Under the pieces are notes generated by a model. That model did no database searches, was not told the origin of the DNA, and saw only the letters and a program-made list of their open reading frames with translations. Made by a program: the position numbers and the translations under genes. Shown piece by piece: positions 49,889 through 58,985 of a stretch of 64,000 nucleotides of DNA. This DNA comes from Pseudobutyrivibrio xylanivorans (lineage in GTDB: Bacteria; Bacillota; Clostridia; Lachnospirales; Lachnospiraceae), in assembly GCF_008935055.1 (NCBI RefSeq), contig NZ_CP043028.1, positions 2,448,501 to 2,512,500 on the forward strand, read 5' to 3'. The stretch's first letter is position 1; every line of letters starts with the position of its first letter.

Positions 49889-49922
49889 ACCTATTGACTT
49901 GGTAGGTAATTAATTATATTAT
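49889..49922 (+). promoter_or_regulatory. metY-cysK promoter with Rrf2-type operator
   Basis: Operator ACCTATTGACTTGGTAGGT (49889-49907, perfect ACCTA/TAGGT ends) overlaps -35 TTGACT (49894-49899); 17 bp later is TATTAT (49917-49922). Confidence 0.7.
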
Positions 49923-49978
49923 CTATTCAACACAAAAACATAGCGAAAGGGTAGGTAATTCAAAAGGAGGAGAAAATT

Positions 49979-51310
49979 ATGAGCAATTATAGATTCGAGA
50001 CATTAGCACTTCACGTAGGACAGGAAAATCCAGATCCAGCATCTGATGCAAGAGCAGTACCTATTTATCAGACAACATCTTATGTATTTAGAGATTCTCA
50101 GCATGCAGCTGACCGCTTTGGTCTTGCAGATGCAGGAAACATTTACGGAAGACTTACAAACTCTACACAGGGCGTATTAGAACAGAGAGTTGCAGCTCTT
50201 GAAGGTGGCACAGCAGCACTTGCAGTTGCATCTGGTGCAGCAGCAATCACATATACACTTGAGGCCCTTGCGGCAAACGGCGGTCACTTCGTAGCACAGA
50301 AGACAATCTACGGCGGAAGCTACAACTTACTTGCACATACACTTCCACAGTACGGAATTACAGCTACATTCGTAGATGCTCACAACCTTAAAGAGGTTGA
50401 GGATGCAATTCAGGAAGACACAAAGGCAATCTACATCGAGACACTTGGAAATCCAAACTCAGATATTCCTGATATCGATGCACTTGCAGAAATCGCACAC
50501 CGTCACGATCTTCCACTTGTAGTTGATAACACATTTGGAGCAGCTTACTGGGTACGTCCAATTGAGCACGGTGCAGACATCGTAGTTCACTCAGCTACAA
50601 AGTTCTTTGGTGGACACGGAACAACACTTGGTGGAGTTATCATTGAGGCTGGTACCTATGATTGGAAGAAGAGCGGAAAGTTCCTTGCAATTGCAGAACC
50701 AAACCCAAGCTATCACGGAATTTCATTTGCTGATGCTACAGCCCCTGCAGCATTCGTAACATATATCAGAGCAATCCTTCTTCGCGATACAGGTGCTACA
50801 ATTTCACCATTCAACGCATTCCTTCTTCTTCAGGGAATCGAGACACTGCCACTTCGTCTCGACAGACATGCAGAGAATACAACAAAGGTTGTTGAGTTCC
50901 TTAAGAATCATCCAAAGGTTGCAAAGGTTAACCATCCTTCGCTATCGGACCATCCAGATCACGAATTATATAAGAAGTATTTCCCTAAGGATGGCGGCAG
51001 CATCTTTACATTTGAAATTAAGGGTGGAAAGGAAGAGGCATTTAAGTTTATCGACAATCTTCAGATTTTCTCTATCCTTGCAAATGTAGCTGATGTTAAG
51101 AGCCTTGTTATTCACCCAGCGACAACAACACATTCACAGCTTACAGAGGCTGAGCTTTTAGATCAGGGAATCACACAGTCTACAATCAGACTTTCAATTG
51201 GTACAGAGCACATCGACGACATCATCGAAGATCTTGAGAAGGGCTTTGCAGCAATTGATGGAATTAACAACGTAAATACGGATTCACATCAGAATTCAGA
51301 AGCAGTATAA
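49979..51310 (+). CDS. metY: O-acetylhomoserine sulfhydrylase
   Basis: A 443-residue Cys/Met-metabolism PLP enzyme. It starts FETLALHVGQENPDPASDARAVPIYQTTSY and has the PLP lysine in HSATKFFGGHG and the GLADAGNIYGRLTNST loop typical of O-acetylhomoserine aminocarboxypropyltransferase rather than cystathionine synthases. It makes homocysteine from O-acetylhomoserine and sulfide. cysK follows after 30 bp. The operator indicates control by cysteine status. Confidence 0.93.
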   Translation: MSNYRFETLALHVGQENPDPASDARAVPIYQTTSYVFRDSQHAADRFGLADAGNIYGRLTNSTQGVLEQRVAALEGGTAALAVASGAAAITYTLEALAANGGHFVAQKTIYGGSYNLLAHTLPQYGITATFVDAHNLKEVEDAIQEDTKAIYIETLGNPNSDIPDIDALAEIAHRHDLPLVVDNTFGAAYWVRPIEHGADIVVHSATKFFGGHGTTLGGVIIEAGTYDWKKSGKFLAIAEPNPSYHGISFADATAPAAFVTYIRAILLRDTGATISPFNAFLLLQGIETLPLRLDRHAENTTKVVEFLKNHPKVAKVNHPSLSDHPDHELYKKYFPKDGGSIFTFEIKGGKEEAFKFIDNLQIFSILANVADVKSLVIHPATTTHSQLTEAELLDQGITQSTIRLSIGTEHIDDIIEDLEKGFAAIDGINNVNTDSHQNSEAV

Positions 51311-51340
51311 TATTTAAAACATTTATCGGAGGAACATGTT

Positions 51341-52273
51341 ATGGCAAACATTTACAAGAGCGCATCTGAGCTCATTGGAAACACACCTCTCGTTGAGGTT
51401 ACAAACATTGAAAAGGAGCTTGGCCTTGAGGCAAAGGTTCTTGTTAAGCTTGAGTACTTCAATCCAGCAGGCTCTGTAAAGGACAGAGTAGCACTTGCTA
51501 TGATTGAAGATGCTGAGAAGAAGGGACAGCTTAAGGAAGGTTCAGTTATAATTGAGCCTACTTCAGGAAACACAGGTATCGGCCTTGCTGCAATCGCAGC
51601 TGCAAAGGGTTATCGCGCAATCCTTACAATGCCTGAGACAATGTCAGTTGAGCGTAGAAACATCCTTAAGGCTTATGGTTCTGAAATCGTTCTTACAGAA
51701 GGCGCTAAGGGTATGAAGGGTGCTATAGCAAAGGCAGAGGAGCTTGCTGCAGAAATCGAAGGCAGCTTTATCCCAGGCCAGTTCGTTAACCCTGCAAACT
51801 CAGCTGCACACCGTGAGACTACAGGTCCAGAGATTTGGAGAGACACAGACGGAAAGGTTGATCTCTTTATTGCAGGTGTTGGTACAGGCGGAACTGTAAC
51901 AGGTGTAGGTGAGTACCTTAAGAGCCAGAACCCTGACGTAAAGGTTGTTGCTCTCGAGCCAAAGGATTCTCCAGTTCTTTCAGAGGGCCGTGCAGGTGCT
52001 CACAAGATTCAGGGTATCGGCGCAGGCTTCGTACCTGATGTACTTAACACAGAAGTATACGATGAAATTTTCACAGCAGAGGCTGAGGATGCATTTAAGG
52101 CAGCTAAGCTTCTTGCAAAGAAGGAAGGTATCTCTGTTGGTATTTCTTCAGGTGCGGCACTTCACGGTGCTATCGAGTACGCTAAGAAGCCAGAGAACAA
52201 GGGCAAGACAATCGTAGCTCTTCTCCCAGACTCAGGCGATCGCTACTACTCAACACCACTATTTACAGAATAA
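51341..52273 (+). CDS. cysK: Cysteine synthase (O-acetylserine sulfhydrylase)
   Basis: A 310-residue PLP enzyme making cysteine from O-acetylserine and sulfide. The PLP lysine is in NPAGSVKDRVA; the substrate loop is PTSGNTGIGLA; the phosphate cup is in GTGGTVTGVGEYL. The C-terminus is short and lacks CBS domains. In Bacillus CysK also acts as co-repressor partner of CymR; the nearby Rrf2 regulator makes a similar pairing possible here. The terminator at 52300-52336 is part of the giant palindrome copy 2. Confidence 0.95.
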   Translation: MANIYKSASELIGNTPLVEVTNIEKELGLEAKVLVKLEYFNPAGSVKDRVALAMIEDAEKKGQLKEGSVIIEPTSGNTGIGLAAIAAAKGYRAILTMPETMSVERRNILKAYGSEIVLTEGAKGMKGAIAKAEELAAEIEGSFIPGQFVNPANSAAHRETTGPEIWRDTDGKVDLFIAGVGTGGTVTGVGEYLKSQNPDVKVVALEPKDSPVLSEGRAGAHKIQGIGAGFVPDVLNTEVYDEIFTAEAEDAFKAAKLLAKKEGISVGISSGAALHGAIEYAKKPENKGKTIVALLPDSGDRYYSTPLFTE

Positions 52274-52281
52274 AATTTTGA

Positions 52282-52982
52282 TTGAATAATGCTCTTTATG
52301 CGGTTCCTGGCTTAGGCTAGGGACCGCTATTATTTTGCTCAAAAATATAGAGATAGCCCACCTTGCCACCGTGCCTGCCCAGTTCTCCTGCAGCATTTGA
52401 GCAAAATGTTAGATTTTCTTAAGCTGCTGGTGGAGCTTTATGTGGGTGTTCTTCTATTGATTTTGCACTTCGACGCCACTGTATGCTTATACACAGACAC
52501 CTGTAAACTTCAAATAGCTTTTCCAAACAAGGTTTAGGATAATTGTGCTCATACTACATTCGCTAAGTAAAATCAAAAGCAGGTTTTGTAGATTTAAGTA
52601 CCGGCTTCAAGTTCAGTCCGTTTCACTATCAGCCTTGGGCTGCCGTCCATGGCAGCCCATACTTAAATCCTGCAAAACCTGCTTTAAGATTTTACTAAGC
52701 TCATTCCAAAATCGCACAATTACTCCTAAACTTGCTTTGGAAAGCTATTTTTAAAAATATAGGGTGTCTGTGTAAAGCATACTGTGGCAATAGAAGTGCA
52801 AAGAATGAGACGAACACCCACTAATAAAGAAAGCGACACGCAGCTTATAGAAAATCAACATTTTGTGATTGTGCAGGAGAACTGGGCAGGGCACGGTGGC
52901 AAGGTGGGCTATTTACCAAATAAATGGAGCAAAATAATAGCGGGACCAATAAATAAGGACCGCACAAAGAGCATTATTCAAA
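52282..52982. repeat. Giant palindromic element, copy 2 (possible structured RNA)
   Basis: A 701-bp palindrome. Outermost arms TTGAATAATGCTCTTT (52282-52297) and its complement (52967-52982) are followed by GCGGT..GACCGC hairpins in both arms, then arms 52355-52393 with 52867-52905 (near perfect, ~39 bp). Pairing continues inward to an apical hairpin GGGCTGCC-GTCCAT-GGCAGCCC (52637-52658). The core is homologous to 25924-26498, with paired segments covarying (52442-52451 with 52812-52821; 52520-52527 with 52736-52743). No conserved protein frame. It lies between cysK and feoAB. Confidence 0.75.
52300..52336 (+). terminator. cysK terminator within the palindrome's left arm
   Basis: GCGGTTCCTGGC (52300-52311) and GCTAGGGACCGC (52316-52327), loop TTAG, then TATTATTTT. 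The right arm of the palindrome holds a matching hairpin (about 52939-52962) reading as a terminator on the minus strand. Confidence 0.8.
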
Positions 52983-52994
52983 CAAAATTGTATA

Positions 52995-53029
52995 TTGTAT
53001 ACAACAAACTTCGGTTAGTATGATATAAT
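52995..53029 (+). promoter_or_regulatory. feoAB promoter region
   Basis: -10 TATAAT (53024-53029). A palindrome, TTGTATACAA (52995-53004), lies over the expected -35 position, where the -35 match is poor. It may be an operator for an iron regulator; the regulator is not visible. Confidence 0.5.
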
Positions 53030-53070
53030 GGACGCGTTAATAAACTAACTACGATTAGAGGAGTCGAAAA

Positions 53071-55431
53071 TTGAATTTAAGCACTTTAGAAATAGGCAAG
53101 ACTGCCACGGTTAAGGCGGTTGGAGGTAGCGGTGCATTGCGTCAGCACTTGCTGGATATGGGAATAATTCCAGGGTCGGATGTTTCCATGATTAAGTATG
53201 CTCCACTTGGAGACCCAATAGAGCTTCGTATTTCTGGATATGAGCTTACCATCAGACTGGCAGATGCTAAGCAGATTGAAATAGAAAATGTTCGCAATAC
53301 AGCAGAAGTTGAGAAGAGCCGCAAGCTGCATGCGAAGGACATCCCTCATCCTGCACTTGGTGAGGAGACTCTCACTCATGATTATGAGGTGGAGCACAAG
53401 GCGAAGGCTGTTAACACTGGCATGTTAACATTTGCACTTGTTGGAAATCAAAACTGCGGAAAGACTACTCTTTTCAATCAGCTTACTGGTGCAAATCAGC
53501 ACGTGGGAAATTTCCCTGGTGTTACAGTTGATAGAAAAAGTGGTGCCATTAAGGGTTATCCAAATACTGAGGTTGTCGACCTTCCTGGAATTTATTCAAT
53601 GAGTCCATATTCCAGTGAGGAGATTGTGTCTCGCCGCTTCGTTTTGGAGGAAAAGCCAACTGCTATCATCAATATTGTTGATGCTACTAATATAGAGAGA
53701 AACCTTTATCTTACAATGCAGCTTTTGGAGCTGGAGATTCCTACAATCCTTGCCCTTAACATGATGGATGAGATGGCAGGAAATGGTGGATCAGTTCTCA
53801 TTAATGAGCTTGAGGAATTGCTTCAGATTCCGGTTGTTCCAATTTCTGCTGCTAAGAACGAGGGTATTGCGGAGCTTGTTTCCCATGCTCTTCACATTGC
53901 AAAATATAATGAAAAGCCAGGCCGTACAGATTTCTGTGGGAAGGAAGATCATAACGGTGCTGTTCACAGAGCAATTCATGGCGTAATGAGCCTTATTGAA
54001 GACCATGCAGAAAAGGCAGATATTCCAATTCGCTTTGCTGCGACTAAGCTCCTTGAGGGAGATTCCCTTGTGGCAAAGGCACTTTCTTTAGATGAAAATG
54101 AACAAGATACTTTGGAGAAAATCATCCTTCAGATGGAGAAGGAGAGAGGTCTTGATAGAGCGGCTGCTATGGCTGATATGCGATTTACATTTATAAATCG
54201 TATTTGCGAAGAGACAATTGTAAAGCCAAAGGAGAGCAAGGAGCATATCAGAAGTAGAAATCTCGATAAGTTCTTCACAGGTAAGTGGACTGCTATTCCT
54301 GCTTTTGTAGGCATTATGGCGCTTGTATTTTATCTTACCTTTAATGTGGTAGGTGCGTTCCTTCAGGGTATTCTTGAAAACATTATAGGTGCAATTACAG
54401 ATTCTGTTGATAATGTTCTTACAGCAGCTAATGTGGCTGCACCAATTCACTCAATGGTAATTGATGCCATCTTTACTGGTGTTGGTTCAGTGTTAAGCTT
54501 TGTTCCAATTATTATGGTGCTGTATTTCTTCCTTTCACTTTTGGAGGACAGCGGCTACATGGCTCGTGTTGCATTTGTAATGGATAAATTACTTAGACGT
54601 ATTGGCCTTTCAGGACGAAGCATTGTGCCAATGCTTATTGGATTTGGATGTTCAGTTCCAGCAATCATGTCTACTCGTACATTGCCATCTGACAGAGATA
54701 GAAAGATGACTCAGCTTTTGATTCCTTTCATGAGCTGTAGTGCAAAGATGCCAATTTATGCGTTCTTTGCAGCTGCTTTCTTCCCAGATAAAGCTGCGAT
54801 AGTTATGATATCTCTTTACTTTATTGGTATCGTTGTGGCAGTTTTGGTAGCTCTTTGCGGAAAGAACACAAAGTTTAAAGGCGAAGCAGTTCCATTTGTC
54901 ATGGAGCTTCCAAACTATAGATTGCCAAGTCTAAAGAGTGTATTGATGCTTATGTGGGACAAGGCGAAGGACTTCATTCAGAGAGCCTTTACCGTTATTT
55001 TCCTTGGTACAGTTGCCGTGTGGTTCCTTCAGAATTTCAATTTCTATTTCCATATGGTGGAGTCTTCAGAGGATAGCATTCTTGCCAGTCTCGCAGGTGT
55101 ATTGGCACCAATCTTTATTCCACTCGGATTTGGAGATTGGAAGATGGTTACATCACTTATTTCGGGCTTCCTTGCCAAGGAAAGTGTTGTATCAATGATT
55201 ACTGTACTTTATGGTGGGGCTGAAGGTTTGCAGGCAGAGCTCACTCCGCTTACAGTTTTTGTTTTCTTGATTTTCTGTTTGCTTTACACACCTTGTGTTG
55301 CTGCAATTGCTGCAGAGAAGCGAGAGGCCGGTGGAAGAGCTGCTATTAAGATGGTGTTATTCCAGTGCGCAGTTGCTTGGGTGATTGCCTTCCTGGTAAG
55401 AGGAATAGGTCTTGCAATTGGATTAAATTAA
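53071..55431 (+). CDS. feoB: Ferrous iron transporter, FeoA-FeoB fusion
   Basis: A 786-residue protein. Residues ~1-75 are a FeoA SH3-like domain (LEIGKTATVKAVGGSGALRQHLLDMG). Residues ~115-280 are the FeoB G domain: G1 GNQNCGKTTLFN, G3 DLPGIYSM, G4 NMMD. The rest is the membrane core with Gate motifs GFGCSVPAIMSTRTL and the later LLYTPCVAAIA, about ten helices. Start is TTG at 53071 with AGGAG upstream; no closer ATG exists before the FeoA domain. It imports Fe2+ under anaerobic conditions. Confidence 0.93.
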   Translation: MNLSTLEIGKTATVKAVGGSGALRQHLLDMGIIPGSDVSMIKYAPLGDPIELRISGYELTIRLADAKQIEIENVRNTAEVEKSRKLHAKDIPHPALGEETLTHDYEVEHKAKAVNTGMLTFALVGNQNCGKTTLFNQLTGANQHVGNFPGVTVDRKSGAIKGYPNTEVVDLPGIYSMSPYSSEEIVSRRFVLEEKPTAIINIVDATNIERNLYLTMQLLELEIPTILALNMMDEMAGNGGSVLINELEELLQIPVVPISAAKNEGIAELVSHALHIAKYNEKPGRTDFCGKEDHNGAVHRAIHGVMSLIEDHAEKADIPIRFAATKLLEGDSLVAKALSLDENEQDTLEKIILQMEKERGLDRAAAMADMRFTFINRICEETIVKPKESKEHIRSRNLDKFFTGKWTAIPAFVGIMALVFYLTFNVVGAFLQGILENIIGAITDSVDNVLTAANVAAPIHSMVIDAIFTGVGSVLSFVPIIMVLYFFLSLLEDSGYMARVAFVMDKLLRRIGLSGRSIVPMLIGFGCSVPAIMSTRTLPSDRDRKMTQLLIPFMSCSAKMPIYAFFAAAFFPDKAAIVMISLYFIGIVVAVLVALCGKNTKFKGEAVPFVMELPNYRLPSLKSVLMLMWDKAKDFIQRAFTVIFLGTVAVWFLQNFNFYFHMVESSEDSILASLAGVLAPIFIPLGFGDWKMVTSLISGFLAKESVVSMITVLYGGAEGLQAELTPLTVFVFLIFCLLYTPCVAAIAAEKREAGGRAAIKMVLFQCAVAWVIAFLVRGIGLAIGLN

Positions 55432-55460
55432 TTGTCTTATTAATAATATTTAGAGGGATA

Positions 55461-55493
55461 AAGGAGCAGTTATTGTTTAACTGCTCTTTTGTT
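55461..55493 (+). terminator. Terminator after feoAB
   Basis: GAGCAGTTA and TAACTGCTC arms with loop TTGTT, followed by TTTTGTTT. Confidence 0.8.
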
Positions 55494-55536
55494 TATGTTA
55501 AAATCTTTAGCATAGTAAAGTGATAGGAGAATTGCT

Positions 55537-56439
55537 ATGGAAATCAAGCAATTAAAATATTTTGTAGTGGCCGCAGACGTGGGATCATTCAGTGAGGCGG
55601 GATTGGTTTTATTTACCACGCAGTCTAGCGTCAGCAAGGTGATCGCATCTCTTGAAAACGAGCTGGAATATCCGCTGTTTAAGCGCGTCAGCAAGGGAAT
55701 TATTTTAACTGAAAAGGGGAAGGCTTTTTATAAGAAGGCCAGCACTATTGTAGCTGACTTTGACAAGCTTGAAAGCGAGAACAGCAATGTTCAAAAAAAT
55801 ACTGTTAGAATTGGTATGCTTCATAGCTCATGGATAGCAAATTGTTTTTCAAACTTCTATGAGGCGCATAAAAATGAGGATGCCTGCTTTTATGTTCATG
55901 CAGACAGCACAATATCCCTTATCGAGCGCTTGAAGCTATCAGATGATGAGGTGAGCTTTATCTATGTTTTCCCTGATACAAGGGCACAGATAGAGTATTT
56001 GATTAAGAAATACAATCTCAGATTTGTTTCTCTCAAATCAATGAATGGCATGGTTTATTTTGCACCTGAGGATATCGCATATACGAATTCAAAAGACGAA
56101 AAAAGCCTTGATGGGTTGAAGTTTATCCAGTCTGAGAATGATGAATATTTGCGATTGGGCAAATGGAAGGACGCAAATGGGCAGCCAATTGATATCAGGA
56201 AGGATATTTCTGTAGTCACAAATAGTGATTATGTAATGCACAACATGCTGGAGAAAAATCATCTGGCAAATCTTAGTGCTGAATCCTTCAATAATTACGA
56301 GAGGGAGTATAAACCAGGCTTTGAGCTATTTAATGATGAGGGGCAGATAGAGTTTGGTTATTTATATAATAATGAATACACTCCTAGTGATTTGGCGCGG
56401 GAGTTTATTGATTATGTTAGGCATGCAATTGAGGAGTAA
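55537..56439 (+). CDS. LysR-family regulator upstream of metH
   Basis: A 300-residue regulator with an N-terminal winged helix (GSFSEAGLVLFTTQSSVSKVIASLENELEYPLFKR described by residues 16-50). The effector domain is divergent. It lies 6 bp upstream of metH on the same strand, so both are probably one transcript and the regulator may report on homocysteine or methionine (MetR-like role). No effector evidence is in sequence. Confidence 0.82.
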   Translation: MEIKQLKYFVVAADVGSFSEAGLVLFTTQSSVSKVIASLENELEYPLFKRVSKGIILTEKGKAFYKKASTIVADFDKLESENSNVQKNTVRIGMLHSSWIANCFSNFYEAHKNEDACFYVHADSTISLIERLKLSDDEVSFIYVFPDTRAQIEYLIKKYNLRFVSLKSMNGMVYFAPEDIAYTNSKDEKSLDGLKFIQSENDEYLRLGKWKDANGQPIDIRKDISVVTNSDYVMHNMLEKNHLANLSAESFNNYEREYKPGFELFNDEGQIEFGYLYNNEYTPSDLAREFIDYVRHAIEE

Positions 56440-56445
56440 GACAGA

Positions 56446-58893
56446 ATGACACGACAGGAATTTAGACAGCTACTTGAAAAGAGAACAGTTTTTATTGACG
56501 GAGCCACTGGAACTGAGCTTCAGAAGAGGGGAATGCCAGCAGGCGTATGTCCTGAAAAATGGATTCTTGAGAATTCATGGGCAATCCAGGAGGTTCAGAA
56601 GGCTTATTATGAGGCTGGCTCTGATATAGTTTTGGCTCCAACCTTTACTGGAACCAGAATTAAGCTTGCAGAGTATGGCTTGGAAAATGATTTAGTTGAA
56701 ATCAACCGTAAGCTTGTTAGACTTACTCGGGAAATCGCGCCAGCTGGTAAATTTGTAGCTGCCGACATTTCTATGACAGGAAAGCAGCTGTATCCCATCG
56801 GAGATTTGATGTTTGAAGACCTTGTAGATTGCTACAAGGAACAGGTTCAGGCAATTCTTTCTGAGGGCGTTGATTTGTTCGTGGTTGAGACAATGATGAG
56901 TCTTCAGGAATGTCGTGCCGCAGTTCTTGCAATCAAGGAAAGCTGTGACTTGCCAATTATCGTTTCACTTACCTACAATCCTGACGGAAAAACTTTATAC
57001 GGAACCTCGCCAGAGACTGCTATTATCGTGCTTCAGTCCATGGGAGTTGATTGTGTGGGAATGAATTGCAACACCGGCCCTGACGCAATGCTTGAGCTTG
57101 TTAATCAGATGGCACCTGTCGCAAATGTGCCAATTATGGTAAAGCCAAATGCGGGTCTTCCTGAACTTGAAAATGGAAAGACTGTCTATAAAATGACACC
57201 AGTGGAATTCACTGATGCCTGTGAAAAATTGTATGAAGCTGGAGCATCGCTTTTCGGTGGCTGCTGTGGTTCTACACCTGACCATATCAGAGAGTTGGTT
57301 TTACGATTAAAGGATAAAAAGGCTCATCAGATTCAGGATAAGCCTCTTCGAGTTGTTACTTCGGAGCGTATGAATACCTGGATTGATTTAGATGGCAATT
57401 TCATGGTTATCGGCGAGCGCATCAATCCTACTGGAAAGAAGAAGTTTCAGGAGACTCTTCGAAATGGCTCTCTTTCTATGGTTGTGGATTTTGCAAGAGA
57501 GCAGGAGGAACGAGGGGCTTCTATTCTTGATGTGAATATGGGAATGAATGGTATCGATGAAAAGCAGATGATGCTGGATAGTATTTATGAGGTAACATCT
57601 GCCGTTGATTTACCTCTCTGCATCGACACCAGCCATGTGGATGTTATGGAGGCTGCTCTTCGAATTTATCCTGGACGTGCTCTTATTAACTCTATCTCAG
57701 CAGAGGAAGAGAAGATGGAGTCGATGCTGAAGCTTGCTAAAAAATACGGTGCAATGTTTATTACACTTCCTCTTTCTGGTGCAGGCCTTCCAAAGGATAT
57801 TAATGAGAAAAAGCAGCACATTGATACTGTTTTGAATAAAGCAGCAGAGCTTGGCATAAGAAAAGAGGATGCAGTTATTGACGTTTTAGTTCAGACTGTA
57901 GGAGCAGAAGGTACAGCTGCACTACAGTGCTTCGAGACGATTGAATACTGTAAATACGAATTGGGTCTTCCTACAGTTTGCGGACTTTCAAACATTTCCT
58001 TTGGAATGCCAAACCGTGGCTTCGTAAATACGACTTATCTTACAATTGCTGTCAGCAAGGGCTTGACTATGGCTATAGCAAATCCAAATCAGGAGATGCT
58101 TATGTACTGCGCGGCAGCGGCAGATACACTTATGAATAAACCTGGTGCTCTTGAAAAATATGCAGCTCTTCCTGTAGTGGAGACAAAGGCAGCACCAGCT
58201 CAAGCGGCAGGTAATGCTCAGGCAGCGCCTGCGTCTTCCGGAGGACTTACTGTATCAAATGCCTGTGATGGGGTGGGACCTGTTGCTGAATGTGTAATCA
58301 AAGGAAAAAAGGGACAGATTGTCGCTGAAATCCAGAAGCTTTTGGATGAAGGAATTGAGCCACAGACAATCATAGAGAAACACCTTATTAAGGGTATTAA
58401 TGTGGTTGGTGAGCTTTACGATAAAAAGAAATACTTCCTTCCACAGCTTATTGCTGGTGCAAATGCAATGGAAATTGGAATGAAGCACATTGAGCCGCTT
58501 CTTGCCAGCAAGGATACTGAGGCTAAGGCAAAAATCGTCATTGCTACAGTGGAGGGAGATATCCACGATATTGGCAAGAATCTGGTGGCACTCATGCTTA
58601 AGAACTATGGATTTGAGGTGATTGATCTAGGCAAGGATGTTCCAGCGGAGACTATCATCGACAAGGCTGTAGAGGTAAATGCTGATATCATTGGCTTATC
58701 TGCACTTATGACTACCACCATGATGCGCATGGACGATGTAGTGAAGCTTGCCAAGGAAAAGGGCTGCAACGCTCAGATTATCATTGGCGGTGCCTGCATC
58801 AACGAAACCTTCAAGGATGAGATTAACGCAGATGGCTATTCTGAGGATGCGGCGGAATGCGTGAAGCTTGTTCAGAGACTTATGAATATTTAA
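56446..58893 (+). CDS. metH: Cobalamin-dependent methionine synthase without reactivation domain
   Basis: An 815-residue enzyme. Residues ~1-295 are the homocysteine-binding barrel with zinc ligands in GMNCNTG and FGGCCGST. Residues ~310-580 are the pterin (methyl-folate) barrel (FMVIGERINPTGKKKF). An alanine/proline-rich linker lies at ~590-615. Residues ~620-815 are the B12 helical cap and Rossmann domain with DIHDIGKN carrying the cobalt-ligating histidine. The C-terminal AdoMet-binding reactivation domain of E. coli MetH (about 330 residues) is absent, so a separate reactivase must exist elsewhere. Confidence 0.95.
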   Translation: MTRQEFRQLLEKRTVFIDGATGTELQKRGMPAGVCPEKWILENSWAIQEVQKAYYEAGSDIVLAPTFTGTRIKLAEYGLENDLVEINRKLVRLTREIAPAGKFVAADISMTGKQLYPIGDLMFEDLVDCYKEQVQAILSEGVDLFVVETMMSLQECRAAVLAIKESCDLPIIVSLTYNPDGKTLYGTSPETAIIVLQSMGVDCVGMNCNTGPDAMLELVNQMAPVANVPIMVKPNAGLPELENGKTVYKMTPVEFTDACEKLYEAGASLFGGCCGSTPDHIRELVLRLKDKKAHQIQDKPLRVVTSERMNTWIDLDGNFMVIGERINPTGKKKFQETLRNGSLSMVVDFAREQEERGASILDVNMGMNGIDEKQMMLDSIYEVTSAVDLPLCIDTSHVDVMEAALRIYPGRALINSISAEEEKMESMLKLAKKYGAMFITLPLSGAGLPKDINEKKQHIDTVLNKAAELGIRKEDAVIDVLVQTVGAEGTAALQCFETIEYCKYELGLPTVCGLSNISFGMPNRGFVNTTYLTIAVSKGLTMAIANPNQEMLMYCAAAADTLMNKPGALEKYAALPVVETKAAPAQAAGNAQAAPASSGGLTVSNACDGVGPVAECVIKGKKGQIVAEIQKLLDEGIEPQTIIEKHLIKGINVVGELYDKKKYFLPQLIAGANAMEIGMKHIEPLLASKDTEAKAKIVIATVEGDIHDIGKNLVALMLKNYGFEVIDLGKDVPAETIIDKAVEVNADIIGLSALMTTTMMRMDDVVKLAKEKGCNAQIIIGGACINETFKDEINADGYSEDAAECVKLVQRLMNI

Positions 58894-58985
58894 CAGCTGA
58901 ATACATAATCCTTACACAGATTTTACATAGAAATCAATTAGAATTAATCTAATATGTTGGTTTGCTTTTAGGTAGGGGTGATGAT

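Noticed and set aside
52545..53023. Open frames of 69 and 79 codons in giant palindrome copy 2
   Set aside because: Same reasons; they lie in paired arms and are not conserved with copy 1.
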